Source: Monodelphis domestica (lineage: Eukaryota; Chordata; Mammalia; Didelphimorphia; Didelphidae). Taken from it: a stretch of DNA of 64,000 bases. Numbering within the stretch: the first letter of the stretch is position 1; every line of letters begins with the position of its first letter. The stretch is from the NCBI RefSeq assembly GCF_027887165.1, contig NC_077235.1, forward strand, positions 4,615,818 through 4,679,817. Reading direction: 5' to 3'. Under the pieces are notes generated by a model. It was given only the letters and a program-made list of their open reading frames with translations. It made no database searches and was not told the DNA's origin. This document shows, in pieces, positions 54,153 through 64,000 of the stretch. The position numbers and the translations under genes are program-made.

Positions 54153-55179
54153 CCGACTGTGTGACTCTTTCAACGTGTCTTTGTCACAGTGTACGTGTGT
54201 CCATCCGTCTATGTCGATGTGGCTTCGCCTTTTGGTGCGTGCGTGCCTGGCTCTGTGTGTGCGCGCGCGCGCCCTGGGCTGGGCTGGCCAGGAGGGACCC
54301 CCACCTCCGGCGGCCTTTCTTTAGCCCGGGGGCTGCCCCGGGCCGCCGCTATGCAGAGACCCAAGCCCTCGCCCTCGCCCTCGGGAGCTCTGCAACTAGG
54401 GAGAGCCGGGCTTTCTGGCCGGGGAGGGGGAGGCAGAGTCCGGAGCCGGCCGGGGGCGGGGCGGGGCGGCTGAGCTGCCCGCTGCGTCTGCTGGAGCATC
54501 CAGGCTTCTGGGGAGAAGCCCCCGCTGGGCGGAGGGCTCGTTGGGACCGGACATGGCTCCTCAGGCCGGCGGGCACGTGCTGCGGGGGGAGGGCTGCTGA
54601 CCAGCACCGGGCAAAAGCCAAGAACTCCGGGCGGGCTGTCAGAAGACCCCGGTTCAAATCCTGCCATGGCCACCTCCTGTCTTTGTGACGCGGGCCAAGT
54701 AATCTGGGCCTGAGCTCTTTGCGGTCCCAGGAAGTCCTTTGGGGCTCTCTCCGGTTTGGGCCCCGGGCAGAAGTGGCTCGAAGGGGGAGGCCAGGAGAAT
54801 CTCTGTGGCCAGAAAAACTTCCTGGCCAGCACCTGGGAGTGGGCTTCCTGGCCCTGGGGAGTATTTCCCAGGCTTAGGAGAAGGGATCCGAGGCACCCGG
54901 GAAGGCAGAACTGGCCTCCAGGCTCTCCTGGCTCCAGCCCCACGGGGTGATTCCCAGGACTCTAGGCCATGTTGGGGGGCTGAAAAGCTGTGCTTGGAGG
55001 TCATTTCTGAAGTTCCCCCTGGCCTTCGGAGCACCCAGGTTGGGCAGCTCCAGCTCAGTCTAGGCAGTCCTCTCAGCACTGACTTCCAGAGCATGAGGGT
55101 CTTCCAGCTCCCAGGCTTGAGGGAGGAGGGAGCTCCACTGGGAGATGCTTCTGACCTTGCTCTGTGGCCTTCTAGCTAG

Positions 55180-58100
55180 TTCCCCCTCATTTCACAGATG
55201 AGGAAACGAAGACCCAAAGAGCTTATGACTTGTCCAAGGTCATGCAGTTCAGGAAAAGAGCTAGGGTTCAAAGGGAGGGCTTCTGACTCCAAATGCAGTC
55301 ATCTTCCTATTCTGCCTCAAAGTGGCTCAGGAGAGCATTCCTCCCATTAATTTGGGATGTTCAGGAGGTCCCAATGCCATCCATCCATCCATCCATCCAT
55401 CCATCCATCCATCCATCCATCCATCCCTTATGAAGGGTTCTCAAGCCTCTGGGCAATGGAGATAGGGGAGTGGGAGCAGAGGTGGACTCTGGATTCTAGA
55501 TCCCTCCCCACTCTGAGTCAGCGAGTGGGTGAGTCACAGCACTTGGGGTCCAGGCCGCCCTCAGCCACTGACTCACTGGGCCACCTTGAGCAAATCTCTG
55601 GCCCGCTTTTGGTCGATTTTCTCCTTTTGGAAAGGGAGGAAGGTTGGATTTGCTCTCTAAGGGCCCATGTAGCTTCATGAATATAGATTTGTGGGTTAGT
55701 GTGCGGGCTGGGAATTTACCAATATTTGATGGCCGCCAGCTGATAACATGAGATACTGGCAAGACTGCTGGGCTTGAAGGCAGGGGGCCTGGGTTCCAGT
55801 GGCCCCTTTGGGACCTGGGCCAAGTCACTTGTCCTTCTGGGGCCTCTGATTTCTTCTTTCAGCTGGGGGTAATAAAGCTCTCACCACCTTTGGCCTCCTG
55901 CCCTATGCAAGGTGGAGGTGGGAAAAGGTTTAGAGGGACGGGAACCATGACGATGATTATTGCCTCAGTCTCTTCTTCCAGGGAATTCCAACCCCTTCCC
56001 TTTACTTAGTATTCAAGAGGAAACTGAGCCCCTGCCCCTCCCCCTAGAGTGGGATACATGGGAGGAAACAGGTCTGCAGAGAGAAGGGGTCCCTCCCTCC
56101 CAGCCAGGGGCAGAGCTAGGACAGGAGGAACAAAATCGAGATGCTAAGTGGGTGCCTTCTTCCATAATAGCAATCTCTAAGCCTCAAACTGGCCACAGAT
56201 TTCCCATCTGTAAAATGAGGGAGTTGGACTAGCTCCTTCCAGCCTGACATCCTATTGACTTGAGCTCCTTCCCTTCTGCAGACTTGAGTTCCCCTTTTTT
56301 AAACATGAAAACGTTGGTCCAAACCATCTCTGAGCTTCCAGCTCTAGATCCTAATGGGAGAGAGCAGCCATATTAGTGGTACAGGGTGGCAGCTTGTTCT
56401 CCTATCTCCCAGCCAAAGGAGGGCTTGTTTGTGTCTTGAAGGCCACATTGAGTTTGGCTGGGCCAGGCTATTTCGGTCCTAGCAACGCTAGTCCTCCCAG
56501 TGTGGTCATTTCCATAGTCCTGTGTGCAAGGCCCACGGCTTGAGAGTGACATGACTTGAGCATCATCTCCACTGAGGGCTCCCCACAGACCAGGGAGGAA
56601 ACCCTGGTGCTGGCTAAGACCAGAGCCATTTATGGTCCAGGCACGGAGATCTGAGGTCTTAGCAAAACCACAAGTTGTAAGTGTTAATGGCTCAGGCACT
56701 GGGAACCATTCAGCTGGGAACAATAACCCACCTACCTCTGGACAGCTCTGAGCCCAGCCACAAACAACTGCATTGAGTCATCCACTCATTCATTCATTCA
56801 TTTACTAATTCCCTCACTTGCTCACTCATTCATTTCCTCATTCACTTACTCCTTCATTCATTCACTTTGGCATTCATTCATTCATTCATTCATTCCCTTC
56901 CTTCTTCACTCATTCATTTATTCCCTGGCTTATAAACTCATTCATTCATTCCTTCCTTCCTTCACTTTCTCATTGTCCCTCCCAACTTTTCCATTGTCTA
57001 CTCTGTCCCTGTTGAGTTGGACAGCAGCATGGCCATCTCTCATCTGAACCAGATAGTGCATCACCAGAATTTCCCAGCGGCTGAGGAGGTTGGGGGTCAG
57101 ATTCCAGGATGAAGGGGTGATGAGGGAGAAGAGGGCTGCTGTGGTTGAGGATGGAGTTTAGTGAGTGTCGTGTGGGGGGACAGAGAGAGAAGACTGGAGA
57201 AGGAGACCAGAGCCAGACTGTCCAGTGGCCAATAAGGAGTCCTTGAACAAGATGGACAGAGCTGGACTTTAGAAGATGACTTGGGGGAATTCAAAGCAGG
57301 GGAAGGCCAGTGGCTGAGGGACTAGCTAGGAGGCCATTAAAATGTTCTAGGAGAGAGATGATGAAGGCAGGCCTGAATGGACTACCTTGGTGGCAATGGG
57401 AGTAGGCATGAGAGAGGGGCAGGCTGAAATCCTGGCTCGGCCACTTGCCTGTTAGGTGACCTTGGGTAACTTCCCTTCCCCTCTCTGGTCTTCAGTTTGC
57501 TCAACCATCCACAGAGAGTGGATTCAGGTCTGGATTTCTTCCAGCACAACCTGCCAGAGAGGCCAGCCCTCAGCCTTTTCTTCTTGGCTTCCTTAGAGAG
57601 ATTTCCAACTAATCAGTAGGACTGGGCCTTGAACCATACTCAACTGCTACCCATCCCTGGGCTGGGGAGGGGGAAGCTGTTGCCCCTCACCCAAGCCAGG
57701 GCTCCTTGGAGCCTGGGCCAGTGGGATTTAGTGAAGGAACACTTGGTATGCGTCTGCAGAAAGGTTCTGACTTCAGCAGTTATTGGCCAGGTTATTTCTC
57801 TCTGAGCCTCATTTTTCTCCTCCAGAAAATGGGTAAAAGCCTCCTTCACAAGATTTTGGGAGAAATGTGCTTGGTAAACTTTAAAGCACCACAAAACTGG
57901 GGCCCTTCCTTCCTTCTGTAGCACACTGGACAGCTGCTTCCTCCCAGGGGATGAAGATGTGGCTGGATGGGGGGGGGGGGGAATGCAGGGATGCTCCAGA
58001 GAAGCTGATGGCTGGAACATCCCGTTGGTTGTCCTGGTGTCGGCAGCCTCACCCTCAGTATTGGAGGAGGCGGAGTAGGGTTTCAAGCTCAGGGGCGGCA

Positions 58101-58560
58101 TTCTGTAGGCCGGATGGGGAGGTAGTGAGGCTGCCCCTGCTCTCTCTGGGCCTGAAATAGCGGTTTGCCGAAACTTGGTGGTCTTCTAAGAGTCTTTCAT
58201 GTCTGCCATTCTGTGCTCCTTAGTTCCCTTCTGAGGGAGAGGCAGACAGACAGATAGACAGACAGACAGATGGAGGCTGTGTTGGCAGGTGGAGGGATGC
58301 CACTTCCCTCCGAGCGCCCAAGTTCTCCGGGCCTCAGTTTCCTCTCTATAGAGGGGAAGGAAGTGGTCTTCAGAAGAGGGACTGTTGCCACTGCGAATCC
58401 TAGGTTGCTCTTATCCTATTCGGATCAAGGCTGCTATCATCATTTTTGGTCCTCTGAACAATTAAAGCTGCTGCTAGGGGTGTCTTCACTGCCTTAGCCT
58501 GAAAAAAGGAGACCTTCCTTTGCCTTGAATGAAAAATTGATGAGCTCAATGGGGCTAAGA
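55180..58560. other. Presumed intron of the fourth-island gene, repeats only
   Basis: Reversed MIR (55180-55330), (CATC)n (55378-55427), forward MIR (55755-55935), (ATTC)n (about 56776-56960), reversed L2 (57080-57420), MIR-like pieces (57420-57540, 57760-57900) and a short (GACA)n (58239-58270). No exon was recognised. Confidence 0.5.
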
Positions 58561-59214
58561 AAGCCTAGTTCAGCAGGTGGCCAACCGAGCCTGCGAGGGA
58601 AGGGGAGGGGCAGAGGGGGAGGGGCCCTGGGGGAGCCTAGACTGGGGGCTCCCTGCTAGCTGTATTCTTATGCTAAGCCCGCCATCTGCTCTCTTCTGGC
58701 TGCTCAGCCCCCTCCCCCCCACACCCCTTGTCTCTAATTGTCCTAGGAGGCCCTGTGGCGGTGCTGCTGATTGTCCCTGGAATGGAGGCCCAGGCTGGGG
58801 GCTGGGGTGGGGGGGAAGGAAGGGCTGAATCCTCTGACTCCCTAGGTTTAGGCTTCTGTGAGGCTGGCCAGAAGAGTGCAAATGGGCTCCCCAGCTGTTG
58901 GGAATATGTCGGTGCAATGGAAAGAAATAGCATTACACTGGGTGAAAATATACTGGCCCTGGAGGCAGAAGTAGACCTGGGTTCAAATCCCAACAGGCCT
59001 AAATTAGCCTGTTGACCTTGTGATCATGGGCGAGGCTGTTGGAAGGGAGCTCAGAAACCATTTGGTCCAAGCCATGGCTCCTTTGGAAAATCTACTTTCC
59101 TAGAAAAAGAAGTGTACCGCCCCACCCCCCACCCCCCACCCCCAGGCCTGGCCAGGAGCCCGCTGCCAGCCCAAGTAAACCAAGTTTCTGCCACGGCTCT
59201 GAGGCACTGACTGG
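58561..59214. other. Intronic or intergenic, nothing recognised
   Basis: G-rich purine tracts (58600-58640, 58795-58830) and a C-rich stretch (59117-59145). Open frames here are compositional. Confidence 0.4.
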
Positions 59215-60060
59215 TCCCCTCTTTGCTATTGTGAACATTGTTCTCCTAACCTCATTTTGCATGAAGTCTTCCAATTCCTCCCAGGTTTCTTGGACACGAT
59301 GGCTCCCCAACTGCTGATGCCCGCCTTAGTTTCCAGTTATTTGCCACCAAGAAAAGAGCTGTGCCTTTGAGTGCCCTGGGTTATTGCGGGGCTCAGGCTC
59401 TGTCGAGGGGCCTCCTTCCACATTGCCCCGCAGCCCATTCGCCCCTTTGGTCAACTTTGCCAGTTGGTTAGGCATCGAGTTGTTTAGATTCCTGTTTCTC
59501 TGATCACCGATGATGTGGAGCCTCACTTCCCATGAGCATTGGGAGCTTGGGGCGCTCCCTCTGAAAACTGCCTGTTCCTTCCTACCTTTTTGCCAGTGAT
59601 CAGCTCTTATTCTTACTTCTAATCAGGTCCTCATGTGTTTGGGAAATGAGACTTGATCAGGGGAATTGGCCACAGACGTGCCTCCCCATTTACCTGCCTC
59701 TGTCCTCATTTTAGCTACACCCATCTTTGTTTGTGGGGAACATTTCGATGTTTTCTAAGCCAAACGGCCTGTTTTACCTTCTGTGATCTTCTGGATCCTT
59801 TTTTGGATCATGAACTCTTCCTCCAGCCAGAGACTGTGGAGCTCATTTCTTCTTTGCTCCTCTAATGGATTGAAATCCTTCAGAGCGAAGTCAAGTACCC
59901 ACTTGGAGCTCATGCCCACTTGGTATATGGTTCAAGAGGTTGATTTAGGCCTAGCTTCTGCCAGATTGCTTTCCAGCTGTGCCAGCAGTTTTTTGTCCAA
60001 CCTATCCCGTGACGGGCAGTATCCTTAACAAGTGGGCATGCAGCTTTCCTTAAAAAGCTC
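59215..60060 (-). repeat. L1 ORF2 C-terminal fragment, reversed
   Basis: 'gccttagtttccagttattt', 'tttgggaaatgagacttgat' and 'aagtacccacttggagctca' follow the reversed L1 order and are strongly diverged. Confidence 0.6.
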
Positions 60061-60169
60061 TAGTGACCTGGGGCAGCCCTCTCTCCTCTGATTGGTAGGA
60101 AGTTTGGCCTAAGCCCGATTCTCTGCAGCTACCCCCAGTTGCTTCGAGTTCTGCTCTCTGGGGAAATAG

Positions 60170-61140
60170 GTTTGATCCCTCTTTCACATGCATGACTACC
60201 CTTCAGCTGCTTAAAGATAGCTATCAGGTCTCCTCACTTCAGCCTTCCCTTATCTAAGCTAAACATCCTCTGTTCCTTTAGCAGATACCTATGTGGTATG
60301 CTCTCTAGTTCTCCCATCACTCCAGTCATCCTGTACTGTCTTTCCTGAAAGGTACTACCCAGGCTTGAACACAGTATTCCAGATATTGTCTGACTCCAAT
60401 AATGTCTGCTCTCACTTGCTCTGGAAATGACGCCTCTCGTTAGAGACTAAGATATCATTGTCTTTTTTAGCTTCCATGATATCCCCTTGACTTAAAGGTC
60501 ACTAAGACCACAAGATCTTTTTCAGATAAATCATTGACTTGCCGTGTTACCCTTCCCTCCACATATTGATTTGTTTTTGAACTCAAGGGTAGATCTTTTA
60601 ATTTATACTTAACAAATGAAATTCCATCATAATGGATTGTTTAGCCCATTCCCCTAGCTTGTTGACACTACTGTGCTTGCTATTGGTTCCAGACTTGTGC
60701 TATCTTAAAACCTGACAAATGTGCCTTTATCAAAACCATCGATGAAGTTGTCAGACAGCACAGGGGTGAGGACAGATCTCTGGAGTACCAGACTGGATAC
60801 TTCCTTCCAAAGTGACATCATTACAAAATTACTTAGTGTACCCTTTGGGTTCAGTCATTCAGCCACTTCTGAATTCTAACTGTACTTTCTTCTAGGCCAC
60901 ATCTCACCCTCTTTTCCCCAAGCACGGCCTGAGGAACTCTATCGAATGCTTGCCTAAAATCTAGGTTTACTGTGTCTGAAGCATTCCCCAGATCTGCCAG
61001 GCTGGTAACCCTGTCCTCAGACAGACTTGAGGTTAGTCTGGCATAACCTGTTCTTGATGAAGCCAAGCTGGCTCTTCCCAACACTCACAGGAGTGTTCCA
61101 GAATTCTGCAAGTAATGGAAGTCAAACTGGATGGTCTGTA
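60170..61140 (-). repeat. CR1/L3-type LINE fragment
   Basis: The minus-strand frame at 60851-61084 contains VNLDFRQAFDRVPQAV and IQKWLND, the CR1/L3 reverse-transcriptase pattern (YLDFSKAFDTVPH, IKNWLSD). The plus text 'gaggttagtctggcataacc' and 'aggacagatctctggagtac' fits the same family. About 970 bases, an ancient copy. Confidence 0.8.
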
Positions 61141-61218
61141 GTTTGCTGACTCATACCTATCCCCCCTCTTAAAAATATTGCAGTAACATCCATCTCCAGT
61201 CCTGTGGCTTCTCTTTCT

Positions 61219-61383
61219 TTTTTTAAACCCCTTACCTTCTGTCTTAGAATCAATACTAAGGCAGAAGAGCAGTAAGGGCTAGGCAATTCACCCAGCTGGG
61301 AAGTTTCTGAAGCCAGATTGGAACCCAGGACTTCCCATCTCTGACCTCTGACTCTCAATCCACTGAGCCACCCAGCTGCCCCC
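61219..61383 (-). repeat. Marsupial tRNA-like SINE
   Basis: 'cttctgtcttagaatcaata' through 'caatccactgagccaccca', with a small internal deletion. Confidence 0.9.
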
Positions 61384-61639
61384 TTCTTTTTCTTTTTCAA
61401 TGATGGATCACACTCCCTGCAGTGGATATTTCAAACTTTTCTCTCCTTTCTTCAAGTTTTTGCATACCCTTTCTTTCCTCTTAGCAAAGAGCCTTCTTAG
61501 AAAAACGGGGACATTGGCCATGAGCTCCCTGCCTCTATTACCCTATACGTTACATCCCTTCTGCACCGTCTCCCATTCTGTCCTTTGCTTCATGTTGGAA
61601 AGGCGCCAAGGCCAGTGTCTCCAGTTGCGCCCCTGAACC

Positions 61640-62560
61640 CATCCCCTCCCATCTACTTTGGGAGCCTGCCCTCTCAGACATCCCCTCTCTCATTTTCAAA
61701 CACTTGTGTATGTACCCTGTTTCCTTAATGGCTGCCTATAAAGGTGCTCACTCTTTCCTTCTTCTCTGGACTCCTTTCCCTGCCTTCTGACCTTTTCTTC
61801 TGCCACCATGACCCCAAAGCTTCCTTACCATCAATGATCACTTTCTCAGAAACCTTCTCACCTTGGAAGATCACTCCACCCCTGTGGTCCTTCTTTTGAT
61901 TGATCAGTTCCTTCTGGAATCTCCTTTTTTTGGAGACTGAGTCCCCCCCTCTCCCCTAGCCCAGAAATGTATTTGGCCACTAATAGGTCTTGCCCTGGTA
62001 CCTTGCAGTCTGACTTCTGGCCACTCCACTTAACTGAAGCCATTCTCTTCAAGGTTGTTGACCTTGCTTAATTTAATTGATGAATGCAGAGAATGGTCTC
62101 TGGTCACTCCTCATCCTGCTTGGCTTCTCTGCTCTCTGCAGCTTTGGCCATTGCCAACACTCTCCTCCACCTAGATGCTTTCTTCTCTCTTGGCTTCCAG
62201 TGACATTGATCTCTCAGTTCGGTCTCTTTTGCCGAATCATCATCTTTGAGGACTTGGGGGGGAGGGTGGCTTGCCGCCACCCCACCCCCATTCCTCAAAC
62301 ATGCTTGTTCCCCCAAGACTGTCCTGGGACCTCTTTTCTTTCCCCTTTGCATCCTCTTGGTGACCAGGTGACTAATCTATATATGGAGCCCTCATCTCTT
62401 TCCTGAACTATCTCCGGGGGGGGGGGCCTCAAGCTCAACATGTCCCCCCTTTCCTCTTTACTTCTCTTGTCTCTTTCAAGGTTGCCACCATCCTCCTAGT
62501 TCCTCAGGTTTGAAATCATCTTGGCATCATCCTTCATCCCTCTCTTCTCCAACACTTTCA
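61640..62560 (+). repeat. L2 LINE ORF2 fragment
   Basis: 'ctcctcatcctgcttggctt', 'ctctctgcagctttggccat', 'gactgtcctgggacctcttt' and 'cctcaagctcaacatgtccc' keep the L2 reverse-transcriptase order on the plus strand. Confidence 0.75.
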
Positions 62561-62639
62561 AATGGGATAAGACTAGGTAGTATAGTAGCAGCTGTGGGTG
62601 GGTAGAGGAATTTGGACTTTTTATGGCTGGCAGATTGCT

Positions 62640-62890
62640 GGTGAGGCAGTGAATAGGGAGTCCTGGACCTGGAGTCTGGCAAACCTGAGTTCAAATCCAG
62701 CTTCAGACACTCACAAGCCATGTGACCCTAGGCAAGTCACTTCACCTTGTTTGTCTCACTATTTGCACCTATTAGATAGAGATAATATCATCACTTACTT
62801 CCCAAGATTGTTGAGGACCAAATGATACTACCTACTGTCTATAAAAAGTGGTTGTCACAGCACCTGGCACATAGCAGATGTTGAAGAAAT
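62640..62890 (+). repeat. MIR/Mar1-type CORE-SINE
   Basis: 'cctgagttcaaatccagctt', 'aggcaagtcacttcaccttg' and 'acctggcacatagcagatg' in order. Confidence 0.85.
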
Positions 62891-64000
62891 GTTTGTTCCC
62901 TTCCCTTCTTGGTGGGTATAGATTCAGTACTGCTAGATTTCTCTCTTCTCTCCCCCCTCTCACTGAATACAAGCTTCAGTACACAGCTGCTACTTAAAAA
63001 ACATTCATTGAGCATATAATTAAATGAATATATATATATATATATATATACATACTGTCAGAGCTAGAAAGTCTTTGAGAGCTTCTAGCCCAGTGGAGTC
63101 AAACTGAAACTGGCAACATACTGACTTAGAAAACCACAAATGAACATTATCTATATTGAATTGTATTTGTAGTGGTTTTGTTCAATGTTTCTCAATTACA
63201 TTTTAAGTTCCAACAGTGATACTGTGACATGCTTGTTGGCAAGTTTGACATCTCTCATCTAGCCTAGCTTTCTTCTTTTATAGATGGGGAAACTGAGGCC
63301 TGAGTAGAGGAAAGGGACTTGGGATCATAGAATGCCAGAGATACAAGGTTCCTTAGAGGTCATCTGGGCTAAATCCTTCTTTTCATAGAGGAAGAAATCG
63401 AGGCAGAGAAGGAAGTGGCTTGGCCCATGCCTAGTGGCAGAGATGGTCCTTGGATCAAAGGATTTTTGCCATACATTGGGTTGTTCCCTGTGACACTGTT
63501 GAGGCTCCTGGATGGCTGAATTCAGTTCCACAAACATTCCCTCCATTCTGGGCATGCTTGGCACCAAGGAGATGAAAAACCAGCTTCATCTTTGTAAAAG
63601 GCTTACTTTCTACTAACAGGGAGACAGTGGGTGCCCCGAGAAGTGGCTGATGGAGGGTAGAAGGGCTTCAAAAAGGCAACCCAAGGGCTTCGGGAAATTT
63701 TCAAGAGAAACCTTTTCATCTAGGAGTGGAGAGATGATGTTGACGCTGAGCTGTGAGGACATGAAGGCATTTCCACATGTGAGACTGAAGGAGGCAGGCT
63801 GCCCAAAGCTCATGGGGAGGAGGAGGGGCACAAGGAAAGGGGAGGAAGAGGAGGAATTCACATTTCTAAGACTTTTGGCCTGGTCACCTTTTCTGACAGA
63901 ACTGAGGCTCTGCAGCTATTGCCCCAGGCCACATAGTGGACATGCATGGGCTGACCTTGGAGTGGGCCCTGCTTGGCCAGCAGACTTTGCAGCTGGAATG
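62891..64000. other. Terminal stretch without a recognised gene
   Basis: A TA run (63028-63050), reversed MIR-like sequence (63280-63460) and an L2-like tail (about 63520-63610). No exon was seen. Confidence 0.45.

Larger units (their letters stand above)
53150..54560 (+). promoter_or_regulatory. CpG island and probable untranslated first exon of another gene
   Basis: This is the largest CpG-rich block of the window. It has GGC and AGC runs (53690-53755) ending in a plausible plus-strand donor (GGCAG|GTCAGG, boundary 53755/53756) and GGGGCGGGG boxes near 54460. It contains a long TCC tract and paired CA/GT tracts, listed separately. Long open frames here (for example 53226-54164) consist of Pro, Leu, Ser or Glu runs from the repeats and are not convincing proteins. 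Nothing in the 9.4 kb to the window end looks like a following coding exon, so the gene cannot be named. Strand is inferred from the donor only. Confidence 0.6.

Noticed and set aside
53226-54164. 312-residue open frame on the plus strand in the fourth CpG island, and its reverse counterparts (53353-53973, 54209-54943)
   Set aside because: They are made of Leu, Pro, Ser, Glu or Thr-His runs from the TCC, CA and GT tracts and read across a probable splice donor. Length reflects composition, not coding.
60851-61084. Reverse-transcriptase-like frame considered as a gene
   Set aside because: It is a short fragment of a CR1/L3 LINE without the rest of the element.

Overview
This window looks like marsupial nuclear DNA. 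The evidence is the repeat content. It holds many copies of a tRNA-like SINE with the wording 'gccaggcctagagatgggag ... accaatacacagtattgatt ... aaggtaagggttt', Mar1-type CORE-SINEs, and marsupial-type L1 3' ends. Older MIR, L2 and CR1/L3 fragments lie around them. The SINE type suggests an Australian marsupial, but that is my recollection of the family and not something I could search.

The genes form a small cluster of Kruppel-type (KRAB-family) C2H2 zinc-finger genes. Two lie on the minus strand: gene 1 (finger exon 598-2247, promoter near 8.0 kb) and gene 2 (finger exon 11980-13301, KRAB-B exon 15376-15489, promoter near 18.1 kb). Two lie on the plus strand: gene 3 (promoter near 21.75 kb, start-codon exon 29866-29941, KRAB-B exon 32642-32758, finger exon 33419-34860) and a decayed fourth copy (finger relics 47525-48310, possible promoter relic near 37.1 kb). 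The layout is mirror-like, with genes 2 and 3 head to head about 3.6 kb apart. The three intact finger arrays have 15, 11 and 12 fingers. In all of them HSGEKP is the most common linker, and each is preceded by a degenerate finger.

Three CpG islands (7.64-8.14, 17.56-18.13 and 21.69-22.27 kb) share one short first-exon module (8044-8077 minus, 18073-18106 minus, 21725-21764 plus). The duplications therefore carried the promoter and leader along with the finger exons. KRAB-B exons are clear for genes 2 and 3, but I found no KRAB-A exon for any gene. In gene 3 the place where it should lie holds a reversed L1 fragment with a nested SINE.

A fourth, unrelated CpG island (53.15-54.56 kb) looks like the first exon and promoter of another gene whose coding part lies outside the window. 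It carries a long TCC tract and facing CA and GT tracts. The remaining DNA (2.3-7.3, 8.2-11.9, 22.3-29.8, 34.9-47.2, 48.3-53.1 and 54.6-64 kb) is intron or intergenic sequence made mostly of LINE and SINE fragments. No tRNA, rRNA or other RNA gene was recognised. The proteins would act in the nucleus as sequence-specific DNA binders, probably repressors if a KRAB box is present.
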